Part shown: piece after piece, positions 28,397-38,868 of the stretch
How positions within the stretch are numbered: the stretch's first letter is position 1
How the letters are laid out: every line of letters starts with the position of its first letter
Source: Lachancea mirantina
Lineage: Eukaryota; Ascomycota; Saccharomycetes; Saccharomycetales; Saccharomycetaceae
Length of the DNA stretch: 64,000 nt
Direction: 5' to 3'
Assembly (NCBI GenBank): GCA_900074745.1
Contig: LT598469.1
Location: forward strand, 1,240,001-1,304,000
Program-made: the position numbers and the translations under genes
The notes under the pieces: model-generated
Told to the model about the DNA's origin: nothing
The model's input: the letters and a program-made list of their open reading frames with translations, nothing else
Database searches by the model: none

Positions 28397-30202
28397 TTAT
28401 GACTTACCTTCTGTTCCATTTTCCAAATCAGAAGTTGACGGCGCATGAGTAAACCTCTCAGATTGCTCAGCATCGCGCAATGCTTTAAATTTTTGTTCCT
28501 CTTCAACGATTTTGCCTTCTTTCATGTATCGCTTTTCCATATTAGCATGGTCCATATGATCCACTTCTTCGGCACGCAACTTTGAAAGTTGGGCCTCTTC
28601 TTCTCTCCGACGATTCAACTCGTTCAGTTCTTCTTCAGTTATGAGATGATGCTTGTGTTTTTCCGGGATGCGCAATAACTCATTCTTTTCATTGACCTCA
28701 CAACTTTCTATTTGCTGGAACCAATGACTTTCCACCACATCTGACATCAAAATTCTCTTTTTAGGGTTCAATTCCATCATTCTGCCTATCAAATGACGGG
28801 AGTGACGCGGTAAAAGTTTCAGTATTCGATAAGGCCCTCTCTGACTATCCTTTTCATGCTCAGGCTCTTCACAGAACAGCTTGAAAGATTGGTATTTATC
28901 CCTAGGCGCCTTCCAGGGAAACCTTCTCAAGGACATACAATAGAACATAATAGCTATCGACCAAACGTCAACTGGCCGTGGATCATACGTTGGGGCAAGT
29001 AGAAGCTCGGGAGCAAGATAAGGATCTGAACCCACGATCCCTTTAGCCTTGACAATATCCTGTTCATAAGGATATTGGAAAACTACTGCACTTCCAAAGT
29101 CAATAAGTTTTAAGATGCCCTGATTGGTGACGACGCAGTTGTCGAGTTTGAGGTCTCGATGCGCGAGCCCCATTGAATGCAAATATTCAACACCGTTGCA
29201 AATTTGTTTGAAATAACACGCAATCTCATATTTAGTCATCAAGTCGCTCATGACCAAGGTGAAGAAATCGTATGGACAATACTCCATGACCAGCAGAAAA
29301 TTTTGTCCTTCCTGAAGCATATCTAGCGTCTCGATGATGTTCATGTGACGCAAAGTGGAACCAATGCAGAACTCCGAAGTCACCTTTTTGGAATACTGAA
29401 TTTGCGTTTCCCAGTTGCCTCGAGATCTAAACCTCTTCACCGCGAATAGCTTACCGTCGGTCCTTTCCACCACAGAGACCGAACCAGACGCTCCCTCACC
29501 CAAAAGCTTTCCCGGAACTCCATACTTCTCAATGAGCTCGTGAGCATCGTCAGTCTCATAAAGTGTGTTGGACGTCGAGGTTTCATCCTTCATGAATGCT
29601 ATCGATGCATTTGTATTGTCTGATCCGCTCGCGTCATCGCCGTGGATCTTTTTGAAAAACCGTTTGAGTCGCAGTGAGGGCTTCTTGTGCTTGTGAGACG
29701 TCAGAGACGGCGAGGCCAGTCTCATTTGCTGTTCTTCGATCTCTTTTTGGAGTAGCTGCACAGGATGCATATGTGACTGCGGTGAGGGCGTGATTTTCAA
29801 CCTATGCATATGGTGTGTGTAGTCAGAAGATGAAGATGTAGTTTCCGCAAGTTGCGTTCTTTCGTGATGCTCATTGTAATTGTTTGGATTATGCAAATGG
29901 TTGGCATGTGGCTGACTCATATGCGGATGGTCCATCATAGGCACTGAAACGTGGGACCGCGACGTCGATTCCTGAGACTTGGAACTAGAATTACTGTGTT
30001 TAGGCGACAGCAGTGATCCCAACAGATCTTTGCCCGATTCACCGGGCAAAGAATGACTCGATCCCCTTAACAACTTCGAGAGACCCAAACCATACTTCTT
30101 CTTACCAAAAATACTATTTCCCTGGGACGAATTAGAATTCGACGATCCAATAGGATGTAATTCATCCGTATGCTGTCCCGAAGCAGAGCTTTCTTGGACC
30201 AT
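28397..30202 (-). CDS. RTK1: Ser/Thr kinase Rtk1 (Hal/Npr1 family)
   Basis: 601-residue kinase of the fungal Npr1/Hal5 family. The disordered N-terminus (1-225) is rich in Ser, His and Asn, followed by the kinase domain: glycine loop [14 protein letters not shown] (about 232-245), [38 protein letters not shown] and [10 protein letters not shown] charged coiled-coil-like tail (about 525-585) follows. YDL025C (Rtk1, 620 residues) is the best match by size, and its S. cerevisiae neighbourhood YDL027-YDL029 lies just to the left here. Rtk1 is poorly characterised, but relatives control transporter stability. KKQ8 and HAL5 are the alternatives. Confidence 0.85.
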   Translation of the reverse strand: MVQESSASGQHTDELHPIGSSNSNSSQGNSIFGKKKYGLGLSKLLRGSSHSLPGESGKDLLGSLLSPKHSNSSSKSQESTSRSHVSVPMMDHPHMSQPHANHLHNPNNYNEHHERTQLAETTSSSSDYTHHMHRLKITPSPQSHMHPVQLLQKEIEEQQMRLASPSLTSHKHKKPSLRLKRFFKKIHGDDASGSDNTNASIAFMKDETSTSNTLYETDDAHELIEKYGVPGKLLGEGASGSVSVVERTDGKLFAVKRFRSRGNWETQIQYSKKVTSEFCIGSTLRHMNIIETLDMLQEGQNFLLVMEYCPYDFFTLVMSDLMTKYEIACYFKQICNGVEYLHSMGLAHRDLKLDNCVVTNQGILKLIDFGSAVVFQYPYEQDIVKAKGIVGSDPYLAPELLLAPTYDPRPVDVWSIAIMFYCMSLRRFPWKAPRDKYQSFKLFCEEPEHEKDSQRGPYRILKLLPRHSRHLIGRMMELNPKKRILMSDVVESHWFQQIESCEVNEKNELLRIPEKHKHHLITEEELNELNRRREEEAQLSKLRAEEVDHMDHANMEKRYMKEGKIVEEEQKFKALRDAEQSERFTHAPSTSDLENGTEGKS

Positions 30203-30558
30203 TTCAACCGAATCTCACCAGGCGGAATTGATGATCAACCAAATTACGACCCTTTATCAAGATCGCGCCGCTTTCAGAAAACGGAAACCAGCCTAACGAA
30301 TGTTATTCTTCGAATGTTACGTCACCACTCAAGCTCCGCAACCAAGTCTTTTCACTCCCCGTGGATTGGGTTCTTCCCTTTGTAGTGAACGATCTTCATC
30401 TTCTTCTTGCCGTTACTTCCAAATGACTGCTTCGTCCAAAGATATCTAACTAACGACTGATCAGGACGACTATAAACCATCAAATATGGACAAACCAGCT
30501 GGTACAAGCCAGCTAGACTTGCAAGATTCTGGTTAGTGTTAGTTGCAAATATATGTAA
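30203..30558. other. Intergenic RTK1 promoter / MAM3 3' side
   Basis: About 355 bases between two minus-strand genes. A 71-codon antiparallel frame at 30170-30385 overlaps the RTK1 start and has no family likeness. Confidence 0.5.
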
Positions 30559-32664
30559 TCAAGAAAGTGAATTCTTCATGGAATAGGCGTCTTCGTCACT
30601 TCCAAGAGCTTCCGACTCAATTCTTTCAGAGGATGCGGAACCGACGGACGGGGTATGTCGGCTGCTGGAGCGGCTGTTGCTGGATCCGACGCGTCGTAGG
30701 ATACTGAAAACACTGCCCCTTCGACTTGTGGCGTTTTTGCCAGAACTCGGATGATTTCTGGAGCTGTCATCGCTGTCGTCGCCAGATTCTCTGACGTTGT
30801 GACGTTCATCGATGACAACCTCTTGAGACTCGTCCCAGTTTTTGGCGGGTTCGATAATGGTCTTAGGAACACCCTTCACGGTGACGACGCTTTCTACTAT
30901 ACCGTTCTTAGTAGATCGGTAGGAAGAGGAAATCATGCGGGTATCGGGCAGGAGGCCCGACTGAGCAGAATTCGACGAAGATACCTTGTCTAACACGAGC
31001 GGGCTAGACTGGCGGGTTGTGGTAACCTTTGTAGGCTCGCCAGTTGCCGCAGTATAATCCGCTGCCACCTGGGCGGAGTCCCTGTGCTCATGGAAAATGG
31101 ATTCTGCCTTTTTGTCGTCTTTCAGACTCATGCCCTTTTCCAAAGAGTTGCTGGATCCCTGTGAGGCTTTTGGAAAGGTATCTGTTCCACCGTAGTTAGG
31201 AGATCCGCCTCTATGTTTAGGCGGAGAAGCACCGCGACTGAGTTCGGGAAGCCTTTTCACGGTAACGTGCGGATTGTGAGTATGAAGTGGATTTGAAGCT
31301 GGATTAGAAGGCAGGACGATTTTTCCACGGACCGAGGACGGCGTGTTTTTCCCGTTGGAGTGCACATCATTCGGTACCACACCATCGGGTTCGCTTGTTA
31401 GTAAAGGTTTTCGCTCCTCAGAAGTATTGGCACCAGAACGCCTATGCGAATTTGTGTATAATGAATGCAAGTAGGAAGTGATATGCCTCTTAGCGAGAGG
31501 GCCGGGCTGCTCGCGCATGATACGCTGGTGGATATCAACAAAAACGTCGGACTCATCCACGATTTCTTCACCAATGAGCTCTTCGATTACATCCTCCAGG
31601 GTCAGGACGCCCAGGGCTCCCAACGAGCTTCCAGGTTCCTTTGACACGACGCACATGTGGGATTTACCCTCTTGAAAGTAATTGAGAATATTCAAACAAG
31701 AAGTGTCGGGAGAAGTCTCTGGAAGGGTAGCAAGCGGGAAATGAGAAACGGGCAATCCGTCCTCTGGGTCATACGAGATCAGGACTCGCACCAGAAGCAT
31801 TCCGATGAAGTTGTTGGGTTCGCCCGGAAAATGGATTGGGATTCGCGAAAAACCAGAGTTAAAGATCTCGTCGACCGTGGCGTCGTTTAGGATGGTATCT
31901 GCGCTCATCGTGAACACGTTCTCAATCGGGGTCATGATCTCGGACACACGTTTTTCCTTGAGATCCAAGACCGCAGAGATAATGGTAACTTCGTCTCTGG
32001 TCAGCCTGTCGACGCCCATGGTGCGATGCAACGTGACAAGTGTCTTGAGCCCGGATTTTTTGTACATGGTTCCATGGTCTTCGCCAAGAATACGGTCAAG
32101 CAGCAAGGCAATTGGGAAAGCGACGGGGAACAGCACGTACATGAGACATAGCACGAAGGGGCAGAAGAAGGCGCCGACTTCGAGGCCGTACCGCACGCAG
32201 ATGGATTGCGGGATGATTTCGCCGAAAATGACGATGAGCACGGTACTAGAGACGACGGCCTGCCAGCCGCCGCCAAGGCACCGGTCGAGGACGATGGGTA
32301 AAGTTTCGTTGGTGATCACGTTGGAAAGCAGTAAAGTGACGAGCAGCCAGTGTTTACCGCGCGAAATAAGGCCCAAAACCCGTCTCGCAAGTTTCTGTTC
32401 GTGCGCAGTACCACTGGTGCTGATGACCTTGAGATAGACCTCGTCCTGGCCCATGAGCCCTAGTGTAAGACCTGCAAAAACACCGCCCAGCAACACCAGC
32501 ACGACGGATATGATCAAGAAGGGCACGAACCGGGGGTCTTTAGTGTCCGGACTGGCGTTCTCGATGCCGGCAACGGCAACGAGCGGCCGACCCCGAATTG
32601 CGTGCAGGAGCGTCAGCAGCGGCACTACACGCTGTAGCCACAGAGTGGGCTCTCGCCTTAGCAT
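30559..32664 (-). CDS. MAM3: Vacuolar CNNM-type protein Mam3
   Basis: Vacuolar membrane protein of the DUF21 plus CBS (CNNM/CorC) group, involved in metal homeostasis in S. cerevisiae (YOL060C, 706 residues; here 701). A signal-like N-terminus is followed by three to four membrane segments at about 48-190 with the DUF21 hallmarks GVFAGLTLGLMGQDEVYLKV, LLLSNVITNETLPIVLD and FGEIIPQSICVRYG. A CBS pair sits at about 245-390 (RVSEIMTPIENVFTM, SRIPIHFPG, LGVLTLEDVIEELIGEEIVDE). The C-terminal 300 residues are disordered and Ser-rich. Gene order with GPD (YOL059W) and ARG1 (YOL058W) agrees. Confidence 0.95.
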   Translation of the reverse strand: MLRREPTLWLQRVVPLLTLLHAIRGRPLVAVAGIENASPDTKDPRFVPFLIISVVLVLLGGVFAGLTLGLMGQDEVYLKVISTSGTAHEQKLARRVLGLISRGKHWLLVTLLLSNVITNETLPIVLDRCLGGGWQAVVSSTVLIVIFGEIIPQSICVRYGLEVGAFFCPFVLCLMYVLFPVAFPIALLLDRILGEDHGTMYKKSGLKTLVTLHRTMGVDRLTRDEVTIISAVLDLKEKRVSEIMTPIENVFTMSADTILNDATVDEIFNSGFSRIPIHFPGEPNNFIGMLLVRVLISYDPEDGLPVSHFPLATLPETSPDTSCLNILNYFQEGKSHMCVVSKEPGSSLGALGVLTLEDVIEELIGEEIVDESDVFVDIHQRIMREQPGPLAKRHITSYLHSLYTNSHRRSGANTSEERKPLLTSEPDGVVPNDVHSNGKNTPSSVRGKIVLPSNPASNPLHTHNPHVTVKRLPELSRGASPPKHRGGSPNYGGTDTFPKASQGSSNSLEKGMSLKDDKKAESIFHEHRDSAQVAADYTAATGEPTKVTTTRQSSPLVLDKVSSSNSAQSGLLPDTRMISSSYRSTKNGIVESVVTVKGVPKTIIEPAKNWDESQEVVIDERHNVRESGDDSDDSSRNHPSSGKNATSRRGSVFSILRRVGSSNSRSSSRHTPSVGSASSERIESEALGSDEDAYSMKNSLS

Positions 32665-32862
32665 TTGGGTGGTTCGAGGGGAAGAAGCGACTGGTGTAGT
32701 GGTAGAGGCTTAGAAGAACCTTGCGCTTGAGATTGTAGCTGTACGAACTTGTTTCGCGCGGCTCAAATCCCTCTCCATTAATCAATTTCTAGCATTGAGA
32801 TGGGCAAAATTGAGACACTTTTCGTTCAGCATGACCAAGTCAACTTGAAAAAAAAGAAAATA

Positions 32863-32909
32863 AAAAGGGCTCGGGCCCAATGGGCACGTGCGGCGCGACT
32901 AGCCCTTTT
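32863..32909. repeat. Inverted repeat, 9-bp arms
   Basis: AAAAGGGCT at 32863-32871 is exactly complementary to AGCCCTTTT at 32901-32909 across a 29-base GC-rich loop that contains GGGCCCAATGGGC. It lies in the MAM3 promoter. Confidence 0.8.
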
Positions 32910-33338
32910 GGCCGAGGTCATGTGACGAGTGCTCAATGAGTACTTAGTGAGTAACGTAACTGTCAAGCATGCGACAATACTACTAGGAAACATGTAGTTT
33001 TGAACTGGAATTGTCTCTGAAACAGCCAGGAACCTTGTTTTGCCGCTATATCAAACTAAAAGCTACTGTATGGCTGAGGTTGGTAACCCACGCTTCCAGG
33101 AACGTGTTTCGTTAATAAGTATACTGTGCAAACGCTTCAACAACTAAACCCAACATCAAGTAGTTCGACTTTTGAAGTATTTACGAGTAGAGGAGCTGCA
33201 AAATGATGTTTATTCACACAAAATCCAGCACTGGGGACCATACTAATATACTGGGTAACCGAGTCGTCACTTTTTATTACCGGGTATAACTCACACTCAC
33301 TCCTAAGTGAGTCGCAAATGAGTTGTGGCTTTGTACGC

Positions 33339-33366
33339 GTGGGTACTTCGTGGGTACTTCGTGGGC
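33339..33366. repeat. Tandem 11-mer repeat
   Basis: Two perfect head-to-tail copies of GTGGGTACTTC and the beginning of a third (GTGGGC). Confidence 0.85.
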
Positions 33367-33489
33367 AACATGGGTGTTTCTAGCAATGGCCGCGACAGTG
33401 CTACTTATCAATACGTAGTCTTGGGCACCGTCAATCATTTCTCTATAAGAGGCCCTTAGACTATTCGTAGCGTTTTGAACTTTTACTGG

Positions 33490-35997
33490 CTATTCTGTAA
33501 CAATCGTAGCCTTGTCGCGTAACGTATCTTCTGTCATAGAATAATTGTCATGCAAAGAAGTTTCTTTATAGAGGTCATGCTCCTCAATAATATCCACTTC
33601 TTCAATGCTTGCATCTTCACTTATAACAGTATCGTTATCGTCAAAATTTGGGAATCCGTCCTTTACAGGAGCAGAATCAAATAATGAGAGAGAGTCCTTT
33701 TGACCGCTGATGTCGCCATCATTAGCATCAATGCCAATATCATCAATGTTACGATCGTATGATGTCAACTTCTTCAAATACGTTTCTAGTTCATCAGAAG
33801 ATTCACTATCGTTGGTTTCAATATCTTGATCCTCGAATGATGCTTTCCCAACATTCTTTTTATAGAAATTAAACTGCACAAACCTGTCCCGAAGGGTCAT
33901 CAAAGTTGTCAGGGCTTTGCCGTGCAGTTTTTTGCGATCTTTTCGCATCACCCTCCCAGCCAACGAAAAGGTTCTCTCAACATCACAAGTGGAGATCTTG
34001 GTGTAGAATAAACACATCGCCAGTTTAAATAGACGCGGAAATCTGTAGCGCCGCTCAAACCACCAATTAACGGCAGCTTCTTTTGATGTTAGAGCTAGCC
34101 TAGGTTCTGCCAAATAGCTGTTCCACTCATCAAGTGCCACGGAGTTTTCATTTGAGTTATCGCTCGTGTCAATTTTGTCGGCGTCGCGATTTTTTAGAGT
34201 GAAGGCGAAATAACGATCTTTTTCCTTCAATTCTCGCTGCGGTGTTGCGTTACTTGGGTGAGATGGACAGCACGATTCATATTCTTTGAGGTAGTTCATG
34301 ATAAACATCTCGGACTTTTGAATGTTTTTGACGGCATACGACGCACTCATCAAGTTGTAAAGTCCATGAGATTTGCTTCTCGGGTCCAAAATGAAAGACA
34401 CATGATATACGGGGTTGGAGCGAAACTCGATGAAATATTTCTCGTGTGACGATTTAGCAATTGCCATGGAATCAAGTATTAATCGCTTGTCGTCGGGATG
34501 CAGGGCTGAGCTACCGTTGAGGCATGAGAAATCAATATCTGAGGACGATCTCGAGATCTTGTATCCTGCCAATGCATCGGTGCAGTTTTGGTAGAAATGG
34601 TCCATCAAATAGTAGACCGGTGCTGCATTAGGCAAGCAATTATTTTCGGCATGCTGCAATTGCAGATTGGTTTCATTCATGATTTTGCAAACGTCGACAA
34701 AATATTGCAAGAGCTCTAAAGTTCTTGCATCGAAGATGATAAGCTCGCGCAACTTCATTGCCAGTTTGAGATTTCCAGAGTCTTTTATTTTTTCACAACA
34801 AGCCTCGTAAATGTGTCTGTTCTTCAAAAAGGTATGGATTTGACGCCATCTCGTCATCCATCTCGTCTGAGAGTCTAAAGGTAAAAGGGGTGCATTAAAT
34901 TCCGCCAAACACATTCTGATTCGAGTTGAATATCTGATAACTTTGGAAAGCTTTATAATTTTCGAGAAAGGGTCAGCGAATATGCGCTTGGAGAGCAAGT
35001 AATTCATGATTTTCTGAAACTGTAGATTCAGAACGTGGCTGGCGCATCTGATGTACCGCGTCTTACCAAGCAGTCGGTATGGAAGCGGTTTTGATATTTT
35101 GTAGTTATTGTGTATCAAATGTGAATATAAAGTACCATTGTTTGCGGCATTATCCATAGTTATCGTGCCCACCTTATCTGTCAGACCGTGTTTGTCCATC
35201 AACTGCAGAAATAATGTACAAAGAATCTGACCGGAATGCCGCTTCGAACCCAGGCTTACAAAGTCGAGCAAGTGCGTGTTTTGCGCCTTGCCCAGTCTAT
35301 CGAGGAACGGAGATGGAGAGATTGCCGCCTTGACTGCTTCCTCTTTGAACAAATTCGGCACAAAAGAAACCATGATAGCAAGGAATGACTCCCCATTTCC
35401 CGCAGTCCAGACATCAAGTACGAGGTTCACGAGCTGGGTGTCCCTCAGGTTGAGGTGAAGCGAGTCATTCATGTATTTCGAGTAGAGGTCAACTTTCTTC
35501 GAAAGTGTCGTCCTGGATTGTATAAGTTGGCCAGAAACGTGATTCTCATTTATTTGGCTCCATGCGGCGCTTTCGACAAAACTAAAGGGCAGGAACTTCT
35601 CGACAACTAGCAGCACGGTATCGATCATAAGTGGTTTTTGTTTGAATTCCTCCTGTATGGCCCTTGATAATCTTAATGACGTCGATCTTCTTTTGGCTAG
35701 CGAATGAACCACGTTTCCCTTCCCAATCCTGTTGTTGGCTTGCTCAAAAGCAGTTCGATGCTGGCCGCGCACATGCTTGGCGAGGTTGCCGGTGGACTCC
35801 CCTTCGCGATATTGTTTCCCGCAGTACTTGCACAACGCGTATCTTTCTCCGTCTTTCGCAATAAAATCGAAGAAAGGGCGGAGCGACGACTTCAGCATCC
35901 AGCCGCTCGCGCTGCTTTTCACCGCACTCCGCTTTGGTCGTGTCGCTAAGGGTCTTTGATCGTTTTGCAAGCCATCTTGGCAGATAACTCGAACCAT
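33490..35997 (-). mobile_element. hAT-family transposase gene, coding frame intact
   Basis: 835 residues from the ATG at 35997; an in-frame GTG at 36021 is not a likely yeast start. A BED zinc finger at about 51-80 (LCKYCGKQY...NLAKHVRGQH) precedes an RNase H-like hAT core. The expected catalytic acids are present: D195 in LVLDVWTAGN, D282 in TITMDNAANN and E674 in STCDVERTFSLAGRVM. The Trp-containing QTRWMTRW motif (about 377-384) is also kept. The C-terminal dimerisation region (WWFERRYRFPRL...FYTKIS) is followed by a 150-residue acidic tail. hAT families named Rover and Roamer are known from Saccharomycetaceae, and this may be one. I could not find terminal repeats, so whether it is a mobile copy or a stranded gene is open. 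Confidence 0.85.
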
Positions 35998-36440
35998 GGG
36001 TTCAATGTCAGAGTCCGTCACTGAGACGGACCACCGCGACGCGTAAGTATGTTTCAGTTACGCGTTACTCAAAGGAAATGCACCGATGAACAACCAGTAA
36101 AAAACAACCACGTGCACACGCGGTTACCCTAACTTACGCAACTCAGCCTCATGCAGTAAAGTAGCCGCGGACCGCGCGCGAACCGTCATCCAGACACCAC
36201 CGATCTTAAATGTCCCTACGTCATTGCCTCCCTCGTTTGCCGCGCCCTATACCAAAAAACGACGTACAACGCGACATGCGCGAACCGTCCACGTGGCCGC
36301 TGACGTCATGGCTTGCCACCCTCCTGTTACATCCTTACACCGCCGCAACAAGACCTGACGTCCACCCGCTTCCATCGCCGCTTCCATCGCCGCCGCCGGC
36401 TCCGCTGGTTCCACTAGCTTCACCCGCCGTGGGCCTTGCA

Positions 36441-36476
36441 GCCCCGCTGCCGGCCCCGCTGCCGGCCCCGCTGCCC
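36441..36476. repeat. Three tandem GCCCCGCTGCCG units
   Basis: Three 12-base units in a row; the third ends in C rather than G. GC-rich minisatellite about 600 bases upstream of GPD. Confidence 0.9.
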
Positions 36477-36758
36477 GATCGCGGCTTCCTGCAGCGACCA
36501 TCCAGGAGCGGCTCCAGCATCGGGTTTTGGATATCCGCGATTTTGTCCCCTGGGACAAATGACCAGATGTCCCATTGGGTCACCATCTGACCCACTTCCA
36601 AAAAAGCGGGCAAGGCCGGAAAATCGGCCCAATACGGTCACAAGCGGCTCTAGACCCACAGACAACATTGACCTATTTGGCCCATTTGACTCACCCGCGC
36701 GCATTTGACCCACCTGAGCCGCTACGCCCCCACGGCGGATCTCCTCTTTGCCCAAACA

Positions 36759-36786
36759 GCGTACGCCTGCTTACGCAGGCGTACGC
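36759..36786. repeat. Perfect inverted repeat, 12-bp arms
   Basis: GCGTACGCCTGC and its exact complement GCAGGCGTACGC are separated by TTAC. It would form a 12-bp hairpin or a symmetric protein site 265 bases upstream of the GPD ATG. Confidence 0.9.
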
Positions 36787-36851
36787 AGGCCAAGTGTGAC
36801 CCCTGACGCATGGGGGGCATAATCGGTAGGAAAGCAGCGAATGGCAAAAAG

Positions 36852-36859
36852 TATATAAG
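36852..36859 (+). promoter_or_regulatory. TATA box of GPD
   Basis: TATATAAG lies 192 bases before the GPD ATG. A second TATATATAG at 36902-36910 may also serve. A strong TATA promoter fits a stress-inducible, highly expressed glycerol gene. Confidence 0.6.
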
Positions 36860-37050
36860 TAAGCGATCTGATAACGGGGTTATTGATGAAGCCTTTGTTT
36901 GTATATATAGGTACCAAAGGTTAGTGCTACTACACTCTACAGATAGTCGTCGTCACACGAATTTCTTCTTTAGAAAACACCATTTGCTGCTTTTGACAAA
37001 GACTTCGAAAGACAGCTCATACCCACATCTTCATACACTTCATACCAGCA

Positions 37051-38220
37051 ATGTCCGCCGCCGATAGACTAAACCAAACCAGCGACATCCTAAGCGAGTC
37101 GATCCAAGCAGTTGAGCACCCGTTCAAAGTGACCGTGATCGGGTCCGGTAACTGGGGTACCACGATCTCCAAAGTGGTGGCCGAGAACGCGGCTCTAAGA
37201 CCACACTTGTTTGCGCGCCGCGTCGACATGTGGGTCTTCCAAGAGGAAGTTAACGGCCAGAAGCTCACGGACATCATCAACACAAAACACGAGAACGTCA
37301 AGTACCTGCCGGGCATCGAGCTGCCTGAGAACTTGGTCGCAAACCCAGACCTTCTGGACGCGGTCAAGGACGCCGACATCTTGGTGTTCAACATTCCACA
37401 CCAGTTTTTACCCCGTATCGTGTCGCAACTCCAGGGCAAGGTTAAGAAGGACGCGCGTGCTATCTCGTGTCTGAAGGGTTTCGACGTGTCGAAGGACGGT
37501 GTCAAACTGCTCTCCACCTACGTGACCGACAAGCTCGGTATCACCTGCGGTGCGCTTTCCGGGGCCAACCTTGCGCCAGAGGTGGCAAAGGAGAACTGGT
37601 CCGAGACCACTGTCGCGTACCAGATCCCCAAGGACTTCAAGGGCGAGGGCAAAGACGTTGACCACGCCGTGCTCAAGGCTTTGTTCCACAGACCTTACTT
37701 CCACGTTAACGTCATCGACGATGTTGCAGGCATTTCTGTCGCCGGTGCGCTAAAGAACGTTGTCGCCTTGGGTTGCGGTTTCGTCGAGGGTCTTGGCTGG
37801 GGTAACAACGCCTCTGCCGCCATCCAAAGAGTGGGTCTCGGCGAGATCATCAAGTTTGGCCAGCTCTTCTTCCCTGACTCCAAGGTCGAGACATACTACC
37901 AAGAGTCCGCCGGTGTTGCCGACTTGATCACAACCTGCTCTGGTGGCAGAAACGTGAGGGTTGCAACCCACATGGCCAAGACCGGCAAGTCTGCCGAGGA
38001 GTGTGAAAAAGAGCTGTTGAACGGCCAATCCGCCCAGGGTATTCACACCTGTAAGGAGGTGCACGAATGGTTGGAGGCCAGCGGTAAGGTCGACGAGTTC
38101 CCATTGTTCGAGGCCGTCTACCAGATCGTCTACGAGAACGCCTCCATGGAGACCCTACCAGACATGATTGAGGATTTGGAAGGTGTCAACGTCCGCAGCG
38201 ACGCCGAGGAGAAGCAATAA
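37051..38220 (+). CDS. GPD1: NAD-dependent glycerol-3-phosphate dehydrogenase
   Basis: Reduces dihydroxyacetone phosphate to glycerol 3-phosphate, the first step of glycerol production for osmotic balance and redox control, in cytosol and peroxisomes. The 389 residues compare with 391 in S. cerevisiae Gpd1. The NAD-binding GSGNWGT is at 31-37. Other conserved blocks are VFNIPHQFLP, SCLKGFD, LSGANLAPEVA, VAGALKNVVALGCGFVEGL (catalytic Lys) and TTCSGGRNVRV. Only one GPD sits here, where S. cerevisiae has GPD1 (YDL022W) and GPD2 (YOL059W) in duplicate regions, so it is ancestral to both. The N-terminus lacks the long presequence of Gpd2. Codon bias is strong, indicating high expression. It is bracketed by two hAT-type genes on the other strand. 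Confidence 0.97.
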   Translation: MSAADRLNQTSDILSESIQAVEHPFKVTVIGSGNWGTTISKVVAENAALRPHLFARRVDMWVFQEEVNGQKLTDIINTKHENVKYLPGIELPENLVANPDLLDAVKDADILVFNIPHQFLPRIVSQLQGKVKKDARAISCLKGFDVSKDGVKLLSTYVTDKLGITCGALSGANLAPEVAKENWSETTVAYQIPKDFKGEGKDVDHAVLKALFHRPYFHVNVIDDVAGISVAGALKNVVALGCGFVEGLGWGNNASAAIQRVGLGEIIKFGQLFFPDSKVETYYQESAGVADLITTCSGGRNVRVATHMAKTGKSAEECEKELLNGQSAQGIHTCKEVHEWLEASGKVDEFPLFEAVYQIVYENASMETLPDMIEDLEGVNVRSDAEEKQ

Positions 38221-38868
38221 GCGCTTTTTTTTCTCCCCCCTCTCTCTCTCTGTCTGCGCCAGAAGAGTCGCATATATCTTCAAAACAATTACCTGCATTT
38301 TAACCACTGAGAATTACTCGTTTCATTAGGTTGAGGAAGTCGGGCACTTTTCTTTCTATAAGCCTTTTAACAGAGTGTATATTAGTATTTTAAATTACAA
38401 AACATTTTTGCAAGCAAATTACAAGCCGATGGCCTCGAAGGGAAGGTACGCTAATATGCTAACGAGGATTCTGCAAAGAAGCAGGTGACCCGGTGACTGA
38501 AATCGACAAAGTGTCACTATTATATAGCTTAATTTTCCGCAGTAATCTAAGTAGTCGCGGCTAATTCCATATTAAAAACAATTTTAGCGACTAGTTTGCC
38601 AAATTAAGTTCGTGAGAAGAGGCCGGGTTTGCGAACCGCCGGAACCTTCTCCAGTTCACTGAGTTAGCACGAGCCAAGCGTTAGTAGCACTAAATACGAA
38701 TTCATCACTTAAACGTGCTTAATGCGACCCTTCGACGATTTGTTACTTACCTTTACCTAAGTGACCAATATGTTAGTTATCTGGTAACATCATTTGATCT
38801 CTTGATAGCCTCAAGCCTGTTTTTTTTTCTTGGCAGTTTCGGCTTATGCCATAGGCTTGGCATATTGA
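38221..38868. other. Intergenic GPD 3' side / second hAT gene 3' side
   Basis: About 650 bases between convergent stops. It starts with a T run and a pyrimidine (CT)n tract, suited to GPD 3' end formation. By eye there is no terminal inverted repeat matching the other flank of the hAT gene. Confidence 0.5.

Larger units (their letters stand above)
32665..33489. other. Intergenic region left of the first hAT gene
   Basis: About 825 bases that should include the left end of any surrounding transposon. Visible structure: inverted repeat AAAAGGGCT/AGCCCTTTT (32863-32909), inverted repeat ACTCACT/AGTGAGT (33295-33312) and a tandem GTGGGTACTTC pair (33339-33360). By eye I found no terminal inverted repeat matching the other side and no 8-bp target duplication. 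Confidence 0.5.
35998..37050. other. GPD promoter region, repeat-dense
   Basis: About 1.05 kb. The left 500 bases are very GC-rich with a doubled CGCTTCCATCGC (36367-36390) and three GCCCCGCTGCCG units. Bases 36540-36720 carry at least four TGACCCAC/TGACTCAC-like words. A strong stem-loop follows at 36759-36786, then two TATA elements. I do not call the frames in the GC-rich part genes. Confidence 0.6.

Noticed and set aside
31805-32437. 210-codon frame opposite MAM3
   Set aside because: Antisense shadow of conserved membrane-domain codons. It has no resemblance to any family.
32665-37050. Terminal inverted repeats of the first hAT gene (GAGTAACG, GGGTAACCG and CCCAATGGG pairs)
   Set aside because: Each shared word is only 8-9 bases, and none is flanked by matching 8-bp target duplications.
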